Source: Verrucomicrobiota bacterium
GTDB lineage: Bacteria > Chlamydiota > Chlamydiia > Chlamydiales > SM23-39
NCBI GenBank assembly: GCA_028873295.1
Contig: JAGWKO010000006.1
Span: 1-42,828, forward strand
Direction: 5' to 3'
DNA: 42,828 nucleotides
Of this stretch, positions 16,037 through 23,297 are shown piece by piece. The notes below the pieces were generated by a model. That model had not been told where the DNA came from. It did no database searches and saw only the letters and a program-made list of their open reading frames with translations. The translations under genes and the position numbers were made by a program. Each line of letters begins with the position of its first letter. Positions within the stretch are counted from its first letter, which is position 1.

Positions 16037-16775
16037 ATTGCACCTGATAGAGAGTTAAGCCATGGGCAGGAGCCGTTACTGCGGCAAGCTCCCGTTTTTT
16101 TGAGTCCAGAAGGTGAGGAATTTGAGCAAGAGCCATTTTTCCTCTGCCCACATAGAGAAGAAGACCTGCGATGTTGCGCGCCATTTTGTAGAGAAAACGG
16201 TCTCCCTGGATCTGAATTTCAAGGTTTTCATTGGGCAAAAGGAGGAAGTCGATGCGCTCAAGAGTGCAGATGGGGTTGATGATCTTCCCATTTCCCAGTG
16301 CAGTAAAGTCTTTTTTCCCAAGGAGGAGAGAGGCTCCTTCTTCCATTGCGCAGAAGTCAAGAGAGTAGGGGAACGCCCAGGAGAACCTTCGCTCGGTGGG
16401 GTCCTGTACGGGAGAGAAGGAGACGCGATAGCGATACTCTTTGGATCTTGCCTGAAGCGTGGGGTGAAAACCGGAAGAAGCGGGGAAAATGGCCCGAATA
16501 CGAATATCGCGCGGCAAATGTGCGTTGAGTGCCCGAAAAAGAAGAGAGGGGTCCCACTCCTTTTCAAGGTCAAAAGAGATGACTTGACCCTCCGCATGAA
16601 CGCCTCGATCCGTGCGACTCGCCGCTTCCGGAAGCGATGCATGGGGAGAGAGTTTAGTAAGAGCCTGTCCCAAGGTCTCTTGAATAGAAGCTCCTGATCG
16701 CGTCTTCTGCCATCCCCAATAGGCAGTCCCATCATAGGAGAGAAGGGCCTTATATCTGTTTTGCAAAGCCGGCAA
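16020..16775 (-). CDS. truA: tRNA pseudouridine(38-40) synthase
   Basis: 251 aa. Motif SRTDRGVHA with catalytic Asp56, the YDGTAYWGWQ N-terminal signature and RFLYKMARNIAG near residue 195 identify TruA. It isomerises U38-U40 in the anticodon arm of many tRNAs. Overlaps of 17 nt with map and 26 nt with the marC-like gene suggest one transcript; in C. trachomatis truA is elsewhere as I recall, so its insertion between marC (CT852) and map (CT851) would be a lineage difference. Confidence 0.95.
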   Translation of the reverse strand: MPALQNRYKALLSYDGTAYWGWQKTRSGASIQETLGQALTKLSPHASLPEAASRTDRGVHAEGQVISFDLEKEWDPSLLFRALNAHLPRDIRIRAIFPASSGFHPTLQARSKEYRYRVSFSPVQDPTERRFSWAFPYSLDFCAMEEGASLLLGKKDFTALGNGKIINPICTLERIDFLLLPNENLEIQIQGDRFLYKMARNIAGLLLYVGRGKMALAQIPHLLDSKKRELAAVTAPAHGLTLYQVQYDRTQ

Positions 16776-17337
16776 TTCCTTCTAAAAACATTTGAACAGC
16801 GATGAGCGTCACAATAAGCCCCATGAGTCGCTCAATGGCAACAAGTCCTCGTTGTCCCAAGAGCCGTTGCAGCAGGGGAGAGACGAGGAGAATCAGAAGA
16901 GAGGCGACCCAGGCAATGAATAGAGCTGCAAGGACAATCCAGTCATTCTCCTCCTGTCCTGCATAGATCATGACAGCAGCAAGGACACCGGGACCTGCAA
17001 CAAGAGGAATTGCAAGAGGAACGAAGAAGGGTTCATGTACCGCAGAGAGAGGTTCTGAAGGAGTCGAAGAGGGGAAAATCATGTGAATGCAAAGTAAAAA
17101 AAGAATGATACCCCCTGCGATATGCACTGTAGCCTGGTCAACACTAAGGAATCGGAGAAGTTCGTCTCCTGCCAGGGCAAAGAGGGCGATGATCGTAAGG
17201 GCAATCAGGAGTTCGCGAGCAATAATAATCCGCTGCCTTTTAGGGGGGATATGCTTCAGAATAGAGAGGAAGAGAGGGACGTTGCCAAGAGGGTCCATCA
17301 GAAGAAAGAGGGAAAAAGCAATCGAAAGAATTTTCAT
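16750..17337 (-). CDS. MarC family integral membrane protein
   Basis: 195 aa from the ATG at 17337, which overlaps the stop of the PLD-like gene as ATGA and fixes the start. Six membrane segments are visible, with family hallmarks FLLMDPLGNVPLFLSIL near the N-terminus and PLVAGPGVLAAVMIYA in the second half. MarC/YhgN proteins sit in the inner membrane and have no firmly assigned substrate. A longer frame begins upstream, but it would lie inside the PLD gene and adds a basic non-conserved leader. Confidence 0.9.
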   Translation of the reverse strand: MKILSIAFSLFLLMDPLGNVPLFLSILKHIPPKRQRIIIARELLIALTIIALFALAGDELLRFLSVDQATVHIAGGIILFLLCIHMIFPSSTPSEPLSAVHEPFFVPLAIPLVAGPGVLAAVMIYAGQEENDWIVLAALFIAWVASLLILLVSPLLQRLLGQRGLVAIERLMGLIVTLIAVQMFLEGIAGFAKQI

Positions 17338-18407
17338 AGAGCCTTTTCCCGAGTATACGCTTCTCTTGGAGCAAGAGGCAAGAGTGGTTCTTTGGAAAGT
17401 AGCCTTAGACGGCGCCAAAGAGACTGCATGTACTCTTTTTGCTTTTCTGTGAGCTTGGGGAAGACAAGAAGAGTGTCGCTGTTTTTGGCAAAGGCTGCCT
17501 GTGTCCAGTTGGCAGACCCCGTGATGAGAGTTGTCTCATCAATGATAACAAATTTATGGTGCAGCAGCTGGACTCCCTGGCTGAAAAGGACGCATATCCC
17601 AGCTTTACGAAGCACCTCTACGCATTTGCTGCTGGCGCCTACCCCAGAGTGCATGTCGATCACAAGAGTTACCTCAATGCCTCTTGCATAGGCTGATAGC
17701 AATTCTTTAAGCAATACGGGATGGGTGAAGGTAAAAAGAGCGGCGCAGATCGACTTTTTGGAGCTCCGAAGGCGATTGCGCAATTCTTCAAGTGCCTCGC
17801 GCTTTGCATCGGGCAAAAGCCACAGTTGCAGTTCTTGTCCTCCAACAAAGGTGCAAAGAGAGCCTGCGCCTCGCGCTGCAGTGCGGTTCTTGAGAAAGGA
17901 GGCGATCTGAGGGCTGATAAATCCAATGACGAGATTGTCGTGCATCTGAAGCGAGTGCGGTGTCATGTTGGCAGAGCCCAAAAAGACCTCTTTGTCATCA
18001 ATGATTAAAATTTTTTGATGCATTAACCCTTGAGCAACTACAGGATGAAGAGTGCAGTGGGGGAGTGCAAGGCGCAGATCTGTTGAGCCGTTAAAATCGT
18101 AAAAGATATTTGTTTTGACTCCCTCTTTTCCCTTGCGATCGAGTTCATTCAGGATGGATGGGTCAGTCAGGCCAAAGATTGTCAAATCAATAGAGTCTTT
18201 TGCTCCGCGCAGAGCTTCTAAAAAAGTCAAAGTGAGGTCTTGGCCGCACTGGGAAGAGTAGAACTGCGGAGGAGCCTCTGGTTTAGGGAGAGAGGGGGTG
18301 AGCGTCTTCCACACCAGCCAGCCGCAAAAGAGAAGAAGGGAGAAAAGAAAAAGATGGCGAGAACAGAAAGCAACAGAACTGCAAAGTTTTCGCCACCACA
18401 TACTCAA
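17334..18407 (-). CDS. Phospholipase D-like protein with N-terminal anchor
   Basis: 357 aa. An N-terminal signal or anchor (residues ~15-34, RHLFLFSLLLFCGWLVW) precedes two PLD half-domains. The HKD motifs are complete: H130-K132-D137 (MHQKILIIDD, then GSAN) and H283-K285-D290 (LHHKFVIID, then GSANWT). This arrangement fits a phosphodiesterase active at or beyond the inner membrane, acting on phospholipid or DNA. Chlamydia has PLD-family genes near rpmB (CT084) and many in its plasticity zone, some linked to host lipid use. Substrate cannot be told; a Nuc-like nuclease or cardiolipin synthase-like role remains possible. Coupled to marC. Confidence 0.85.
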   Translation of the reverse strand: MSMWWRKLCSSVAFCSRHLFLFSLLLFCGWLVWKTLTPSLPKPEAPPQFYSSQCGQDLTLTFLEALRGAKDSIDLTIFGLTDPSILNELDRKGKEGVKTNIFYDFNGSTDLRLALPHCTLHPVVAQGLMHQKILIIDDKEVFLGSANMTPHSLQMHDNLVIGFISPQIASFLKNRTAARGAGSLCTFVGGQELQLWLLPDAKREALEELRNRLRSSKKSICAALFTFTHPVLLKELLSAYARGIEVTLVIDMHSGVGASSKCVEVLRKAGICVLFSQGVQLLHHKFVIIDETTLITGSANWTQAAFAKNSDTLLVFPKLTEKQKEYMQSLWRRLRLLSKEPLLPLAPREAYTREKAL

Positions 18408-18428
18408 GAGATCCGGTCTTGAGGAGGA

Positions 18429-18704
18429 TTAGATATGTTTTCCTTCTTTTCGCAGGTCATTAAGAACGTGGCTAATGCCTTTGCGGTCGATCGTTCTTAG
18501 AGCTGCTGCGGAAAGACGGAGTGTAACAAAACGCTTCTCTTCGGGGACCCATAATCTTTTCGTGAACAGGTTGGGATTAAAGCGGCGGTTCGTGCATCCT
18601 GTGACTTTGAGACCGATCCCTTTTTTCTTCTTGGCAATCCCTCGAAGGGTATAGGATCTACCTGAACTTGGTTTCTTTCCTGTGACAATACAACTTCTTG
18701 GCAT
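18429..18704 (-). CDS. rpmB: Large ribosomal subunit protein bL28
   Basis: 91 aa. Starts MPRSCIVTGKKPSSGRSYT and contains TNRRFNPNL and KRFVTLRLSAAALRTIDRKG, the L28 signature. The usual zinc-binding CXXC pairs are mostly replaced, as in zinc-independent L28 (single C5 and C37). AAAGGG lies 7 nt before the ATG. It is the first gene of an rpmB-PLD-marC-truA-map minus-strand series. Its upstream region contains the MITE at 18782-18958. Confidence 0.96.
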   Translation of the reverse strand: MPRSCIVTGKKPSSGRSYTLRGIAKKKKGIGLKVTGCTNRRFNPNLFTKRLWVPEEKRFVTLRLSAAALRTIDRKGISHVLNDLRKEGKHI

Positions 18705-18781
18705 ATAAAACCCTTTTTGACGGTCTGAGGGGAATCTTTAACATAGCCAGTGTAGCAAAGGAGGAGATTTTTAAGGAAGCA

Positions 18782-18958
18782 CTTTCAAGGGCAGGGCATT
18801 TTGATGAAAAAGAGTTGATAGGATGTTTCCCTCGAGGAAAGTGCAAGGCGTCCGATGCAGGCAACCACGCAGTGGTTGTCGAAGCAGGACAACGCAGCAA
18901 TTTCCCGAGAGAAACGTCCTATCAACTCTTTTTCATCAAAATGCCCTGCTTTCAAGGG
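18782..18958. mobile_element. 157-bp MITE with 10-bp target site duplication
   Basis: The direct repeat CTTTCAAGGG occurs at 18782-18791 and again at 18949-18958. Between them, 18792-18948 is an inverted repeat whose ends match perfectly over 32 bp (outer part CAGGGCATTTTGATGAAAAA, inner part to GTTGATAGGA) and imperfectly further in, meeting at CAACCAC/GTGGTTG near 18872. There is no coding capacity for a transposase. The structure is a textbook non-autonomous element. A 10-bp duplication is in the range of IS4-like DDE transposases. It separates the divergent rpmB and yqeY-like genes. Confidence 0.88.
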
Positions 18959-19007
18959 AGGCATAATATGGCGATATGGTAAACTGGTCCAATGGAGGCA
19001 TAACATG
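18956..19007 (+). promoter_or_regulatory. Duplicated Shine-Dalgarno/start block with a 4-codon leader frame before yqeY
   Basis: GGAGGCATAATATGGCGAT (from 18957) and GGAGGCATAACATGGCAAT (from 18994) are near-identical, 37 nt apart. The first drives a tiny frame (18968-18982, Met-Ala-Ile-Trp-stop). The second is the true start of the YqeY-like gene (Met-Ala-Ile-Ile). A local tandem duplication is the simple explanation; the first site may act as a decoy or leader. Confidence 0.55.
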
Positions 19008-19439
19008 GCAATCATTGATGAGCTCAACAATGGGATTAAAGAGGCAATTAAGGGTCGGGATACGATAAGGTTGGAGACTTTGCGCATGCTGAAGTCGAAA
19101 ATCCTCGCTGCTGACGCGAGGGCTACGCTGCCGGATGCAGAGGTGATCAAGCTCTTTAGGACCTACTATGGCAATCTCCAGGAAGCTCTGGAGCAAACGC
19201 AGCTTGCAAATCGCCCCGAGATGGTAGAAAAACTTCAGAAAGAACTTGTCATTGTCCAGGAATTTTTGCCAAAAGCCCCTTCTCTTGAAGAGACGAAAAA
19301 AATTGTAGAAGAGGCTATTGCAACCTCAGGCGCGAAAAGCAGAAAAGAGATCGGCCTTGTGATGAGGGCAGCAATCCATCTCAACAGCGCTGTTGATCGA
19401 AAAACGGTTAACGAGCTCGCTTCACAGTTACTTCCTTAA
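19005..19439 (+). CDS. GatB/YqeY domain protein
   Basis: 144 aa from the ATG at 19005 with GGAGG 6-7 nt upstream; the frame extends further into the MITE but that part is not gene sequence. The family pattern is clear: LNNGIKEAIKGRDTIRLETL at the start, ELVIVQEFLPKAPSLEETKK in the middle, and SRKEIGLVMRAA near the end. The family shares the C-terminal tRNA-recognition domain of GatB and is often encoded near tRNA-dependent amidotransferase or rpsU genes. Exact role is unknown. The TAA stop overlaps the convergent next gene by 4 nt. Confidence 0.92.
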   Translation: MAIIDELNNGIKEAIKGRDTIRLETLRMLKSKILAADARATLPDAEVIKLFRTYYGNLQEALEQTQLANRPEMVEKLQKELVIVQEFLPKAPSLEETKKIVEEAIATSGAKSRKEIGLVMRAAIHLNSAVDRKTVNELASQLLP

Positions 19440-19924
19440 GGGTACTGTTGAGGGACGGGCGCTGTGGGTGAGGGCACTGAAGTTTGAGGTGGTTGAGAGG
19501 GGAGCTGCTGGACCTGGCGGGCGAGGATAGAGGAGCCGCTGATCATGTTGGTGAGGCGAGAGGGGTAGGTGGGGTCATCGCTGGGGGTGATTTTGATCTC
19601 CGCAGGCGTGATCCAGCCCTGCGCAATGGGTACATCTTCAGGGCGCACATTCCACAGCGTGTTGTCGCTGAGCTTGAGGAATCGGCTGTCCAGGAGATTT
19701 TCAGAAAGGTGCGGCATCTCCTGGGTGCCCTCTGAAGCAGAGGTGATTTGAGGGGGGCTCGACTCTTCTACTACTTGTGCTGCATAGTGTGTAGAGACCC
19801 ACGTTTCCAAAGCCTCTTTCTGGCGTGCATTCAATTTGTAGATCCCGGTTGCAAGTTGCTCCTCGGGAGTCATCAGCGTCTCCAGATTTGCAAAAAGAGA
19901 GAAGGAAACAAGGAAAGAAATCAT
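19436..19924 (-). CDS. Unknown exported protein, proline-rich tail
   Basis: 162 aa. The N-terminal MISFLVSFSLFANLETLMTP looks like a short signal peptide or anchor. A helix resembling TPEEQLATGIYKLNARQKEAL, typical of a small chlamydial/gammaproteobacterial periplasmic domain, follows. The middle region contains FLKLSDNTLWNVRPEDVPIA, which suggests a beta-rich domain where a substrate-like loop is displayed. The tail is Pro/Gln/Ser rich (VPSPTAPVPQQYP). No enzyme family recognised. It lies 18 nt after the SirB1/TPR-like gene in the same direction, so the two envelope proteins are probably co-transcribed. Confidence 0.65.
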   Translation of the reverse strand: MISFLVSFSLFANLETLMTPEEQLATGIYKLNARQKEALETWVSTHYAAQVVEESSPPQITSASEGTQEMPHLSENLLDSRFLKLSDNTLWNVRPEDVPIAQGWITPAEIKITPSDDPTYPSRLTNMISGSSILARQVQQLPSQPPQTSVPSPTAPVPQQYP

Positions 19925-19942
19925 AGATCACCTCATCCCGAT

Positions 19943-21454
19943 CTATAGCGGATCGGGGCATTTGGATGCGAGCTCTTTCTTTAAGGCAACGAAAGCGCGA
20001 GGGCGGTAGCCTCTTGCTGTAAGAAGGGACTCAAGAGAATGCAGATGAGTCCAGGCTTTGGGAAAGTGGTGGCGCTGCAGAGCAATGGCGCTTAGATAGT
20101 AATGGACAGTTGCATTACCAGCATCAAGAGCGGCGAGTCTTTCAAGAATCGGAAGAGCTTCTTTCTCCCGGCCGAGCTGTAGCCAGGTGATTGCGAGATG
20201 AAAAATCCCCTGGCGGAAAAGGGGGAACTTCTCTGTGATGCGAAGAAGTTCCTGCTGTTTCTTGAGAATCGACTCTCTGGATTCATTCACTTCAGAAAAG
20301 AGAGCCTGAACACCGGAAATATCTGTGCGGCCTGCAAGCAGATCTTCGACGAGGCTATTGTTGGAAAGAAGCGCCTCGGGAGCTTTGCCTTGGATTTTTT
20401 CTAAAAGAGATTTTGCTTTTTTTTCTTCTCCGACAGCCCAGTAGTTGAAGGAGAGAAAGAGCTGAGCAAGGTAGTCCTCTGGAAGAAAAAGAAGCGCCTT
20501 TTCATAGAGAGCAATCGCATCTGAATATTGCTCATTTTGCCAGCTCACAGCGGCCTGGTTCATAAAGGCAAGGCCGATCACCTCTTTGGTCGTTCGATTT
20601 TGAAGGGCGGGCGTTTCGATCCCCAGATAGTGTTCTGTGGGGATATCAAGTCCACGCGCTGTCGTCTCAATATTAGTTATAGTTCCCTCTGCATCGACAT
20701 AGCGCACAAAGATGTGGCCAGGTGGTGTAATGATCTCCATGGGGAGCTCAAGGCGTTGTGCAAGGCAGAGATAGAGAATGGAAACCCCCAGGCAAACGCC
20801 GCGTCTGCTCTCCAGAACAGAGGGAAGAAACGTGTAGAGATCGATATCCTTGGCATAGAGAGAGTGCGGGGGAAACCGGAATTCCATTTCCGAGAAGATG
20901 TAGTCATTGATCTTTCGTATGATTTCCTGATGCGTTGCTCCTTGTGGAAGGCGCGCCAGAATTTGTAGCGCCATCAGATCAAGGCTCGCCTCAAAGCTTC
21001 TGATCTTTTCCCGCTGGTCTCCGAGCTCAGCGACGAGAAGCCCTCGCGACAGATCGATCTCTTCTGAGGAGAGTGGGAGGATTTCCTCCACATTCCAGAA
21101 TTGGTGGCCCTTGAGTTTTCGGTTGCCCAGCACCTTCCCCAGACGCTCGATTGCCGCCAGTTGCTCCTGCAATAAAAAGGGGTGCTCCTCCTCGTTGCTT
21201 CTGTTCACAAGAGCAAGAAGGGAAGTGAGCTCCAACTCTGGAAAGCGAAGGGAAGGATCTGCCTCTGATTCTCCCCGGCTAAGAAGAGACCAGGCATGGC
21301 GCAGCGCCTCTTTCCCTTCGCGACTCTGAGGGTAGAGCTCATAAAAGGCAAAATGCTCCGCAACAGAACTGGGGTCAAGAGAGGCGTAGAGAGCAGGGAG
21401 AGAGGGAGCAGCACAAAAGAGCAGGGAGGGGATGAGAAGGAAAACAATCATCAT
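19943..21454 (-). CDS. Exported transglutaminase-like (SirB1-type) protein with TPR repeats
   Basis: 503 aa. A signal peptide (MMIVFLLIPSLLFCAAPS) is followed by a SirB1/transglutaminase-like domain at ~135-270: ESRRGVCLGVSILYLCLAQR with Cys221, then TPPGHIFVRY with His247 and NIETTARG with Glu263. TPR-like helices fill ~300-480 (QYSDAIALYEKALLFLP, LGREKEALPILERLAALD). Many SirB1 proteins lack the cysteine; here Cys-His-Glu is preserved, so peptidase or acyltransferase activity outside the cytoplasm is possible. The ATG overlaps the malQ stop (ATGA). Homologues in Chlamydia are likely, but I cannot name the locus. Confidence 0.75.
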   Translation of the reverse strand: MMIVFLLIPSLLFCAAPSLPALYASLDPSSVAEHFAFYELYPQSREGKEALRHAWSLLSRGESEADPSLRFPELELTSLLALVNRSNEEEHPFLLQEQLAAIERLGKVLGNRKLKGHQFWNVEEILPLSSEEIDLSRGLLVAELGDQREKIRSFEASLDLMALQILARLPQGATHQEIIRKINDYIFSEMEFRFPPHSLYAKDIDLYTFLPSVLESRRGVCLGVSILYLCLAQRLELPMEIITPPGHIFVRYVDAEGTITNIETTARGLDIPTEHYLGIETPALQNRTTKEVIGLAFMNQAAVSWQNEQYSDAIALYEKALLFLPEDYLAQLFLSFNYWAVGEEKKAKSLLEKIQGKAPEALLSNNSLVEDLLAGRTDISGVQALFSEVNESRESILKKQQELLRITEKFPLFRQGIFHLAITWLQLGREKEALPILERLAALDAGNATVHYYLSAIALQRHHFPKAWTHLHSLESLLTARGYRPRAFVALKKELASKCPDPL

Positions 21455-22890
21455 ATCGCATCATCTCGTGGTGGCGCTTTTTTGGCCAGCCTTCTCATTT
21501 TTTCACAAAGCGGTAGATGCGCTGTGATCTCTTCGATAGAGGGGCGAAAGCGATAGGTCCAGTTGGTGGGAAGATTTGTGCCGGGAAGGTGCATCCTCTC
21601 CTGCTCCAGATGAGGCCAGGAGAGTTCCGGAAAGAGAAGCAGATACTCCTGCAAGGGGTTGATGTGATAGAGACTTGATGTGCCATGTGCATCCAAAAGA
21701 ATCTCAAAAGTCTTCTCTTGCGAAAGGGCCGTTTCGTAGGTCCATCCTTTCCATTCTGCAAAGCGCCCAGCTTCAATTGGATGAGATTTCCACCAAAGAG
21801 GCAGTGGTTCGGTGTCAAAGTTGGAGACGCTTGTGACGCTTAGCGGGTCATAGAGAGAGTAGGGAAGGGGGGCGCCCGTTTTGGTCTCTTCCCATCGCAT
21901 GATCCGCGTTCCTGGAATTTTGAGTTCGTGGAGAACCTGGCTGGTAACCTCTTTGGCATGTGATCCGAGGTCCTCAGCGATTGGTTTGAGATTGGAGAAG
22001 CGGAGAAGATGAGAGAGAATCTCTTTTCCCTGAGAAGCCCAGGAGAAGCGGTCGCTCGGGAGGAAGAAGCCTTCTGTGGCTTTTTGTTCTCTGGGAATAG
22101 CCCAGAGTCGAAAAAAACCAAGCACATGGTCGATCCGGTAGAGGTGATAGAGAGACTCGAAGGTGTGGAGGCGTCGTTGCCACCAGCAAAACCCATCTTT
22201 TCGCATCGCATCGATATCGTAGATGGGAAAGTCCCAATTTTGCCCTTCTGTATTGAAAATATCGGGGGGTGACCCTGCAGTAAGATTTGCGCAGAAAAGA
22301 GAGGGATGTGCTCGAACATCGGCGCTTGTTTCAGGAAGCAGAAAGGGGAGATCTCCCTGGAGAGCAATGCCCTTTTTTTCGGCATATCGTTTCACCTCTT
22401 CCATTTGTGTAAAGGCAAGGTACTGCAGGAAAAGATAGAAACTGGGCTCCTCTCCTTCTTCTTCTGTCTGGAAGGCGGCATATTCAGGGAGCCAGGAATG
22501 TTTTTGCAAAAAGCGCGCATAGGAAGGGCTTGTGACTGTTTTGTGAAAGTGAAGGGAAAAATAGCGCAAAAGCCAGGCCATCTTCTTCTCCCGGACTGCA
22601 AGGCGATCAAGATAGGGAAGAGAGTTTAGAGCCCTGAATTCATCAAGAGGGAGGCGCGGTTCTATCAGGGCGTGCAGACTGAGAAAGATCGGATCAAGAG
22701 CGCAGGAGGAGATCGGGCTGTAGGGGCTTGCATTTTCCCCTGTGTCATTGAGAGGCGCAAGCTGCAGAATCTGGAATCCTATTTGCTGACACCAATCAAT
22801 GAGAGGTAGGAGGTCAAGAAATTCTCCAATGCCGCAGCTTTGATGACTTCTGCAGGAAAAAAGAGGAAGAGCGATGCCATGCCTGCTCAC
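21451..22890 (-). CDS. malQ: 4-alpha-glucanotransferase (amylomaltase)
   Basis: 479 aa from GTG 22890, which overlaps the chaperone stop as GTGA; an ATG at 22929 would add 13 residues and overlap the chaperone by 43 nt. GH77 features: SCGIGEFLDLLPLIDWCQQIG, QLAPLNDTGENASPYSP, a nucleophile region in LYRIDHVLGFFRLWAIP, the acid/base in PIAEDLGSHAKEV, and SVTSVSNFDTEPLPLWW. It moves glucan segments in glycogen breakdown and synthesis. The position directly behind a type III chaperone, as with CT087-CT088 in C. trachomatis, is notable because chlamydial glycogen enzymes act partly outside the cell. This does not show that MalQ is secreted. Confidence 0.94.
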   Translation of the reverse strand: MSRHGIALPLFSCRSHQSCGIGEFLDLLPLIDWCQQIGFQILQLAPLNDTGENASPYSPISSCALDPIFLSLHALIEPRLPLDEFRALNSLPYLDRLAVREKKMAWLLRYFSLHFHKTVTSPSYARFLQKHSWLPEYAAFQTEEEGEEPSFYLFLQYLAFTQMEEVKRYAEKKGIALQGDLPFLLPETSADVRAHPSLFCANLTAGSPPDIFNTEGQNWDFPIYDIDAMRKDGFCWWQRRLHTFESLYHLYRIDHVLGFFRLWAIPREQKATEGFFLPSDRFSWASQGKEILSHLLRFSNLKPIAEDLGSHAKEVTSQVLHELKIPGTRIMRWEETKTGAPLPYSLYDPLSVTSVSNFDTEPLPLWWKSHPIEAGRFAEWKGWTYETALSQEKTFEILLDAHGTSSLYHINPLQEYLLLFPELSWPHLEQERMHLPGTNLPTNWTYRFRPSIEEITAHLPLCEKMRRLAKKAPPRDDAI

Positions 22891-23297
22891 TGTGGGTGCG
22901 TCTTTCCTGCAAGAATTGCCTTTTTCCATTGCATCCCCATCTCTACAAATCCGGCAAAGAGATTAGCGAGGCGCTCTCCATCGAGCATGTTCAATGGGTA
23001 GCTCTGGTAGAGAACGAGCTCATTTGATTTTTCAAGATAGGCGACTGTTCCGAAGAGGGGATCCTGGGAGGCGTTTGTTTTGAGGCCTTCCAGAAGCACC
23101 TCTTCTCTATATTTTCCTGGGGGAAGAGGGACTATGGGAGCAAAGAAAAAAAGATTCTGCTCAGCATTGTCTGGTTGTAGTTGGACCAGAAACTCTTCCG
23201 GGAGAAGGAGAGAACAGGCGCCCTTCTGATCGACCCGCAGAGGGAGATGGATGATTTTCCCAAATTCCTCCAGAAGGTAGAGAAAGGTGTTTGTCAC
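22887..23297 (-). CDS. Type III secretion chaperone of the SycE/Scc1 class
   Basis: 136 aa, small and acidic with the class I (CesT-like) alternation of helix and beta strands: LYLLEEFGKIIHLPLRVDQK at the start, then NLFFFAPIVPLPPG and ELVLYQSYPLNMLDGERLAN. The GTG start overlaps the sctW stop (GTGA). Class I chaperones bind the N-terminal region of secreted partners; the Scc1 equivalent in Chlamydia binds CopN together with Scc4. Its gene sits right behind sctW, supporting CopN/SctW as the client. Sequence identity is low in this family, so context carries much of the call. Confidence 0.8.
   Translation of the reverse strand: MTNTFLYLLEEFGKIIHLPLRVDQKGACSLLLPEEFLVQLQPDNAEQNLFFFAPIVPLPPGKYREEVLLEGLKTNASQDPLFGTVAYLEKSNELVLYQSYPLNMLDGERLANLFAGFVEMGMQWKKAILAGKTHPQ

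Noticed and set aside
18855-19004. N-terminal extension of the yqeY-like gene into the MITE
   Set aside because: The 50 extra codons are MITE sequence, and the ATG at 19005 has a strong ribosome binding site and the family N-terminus.
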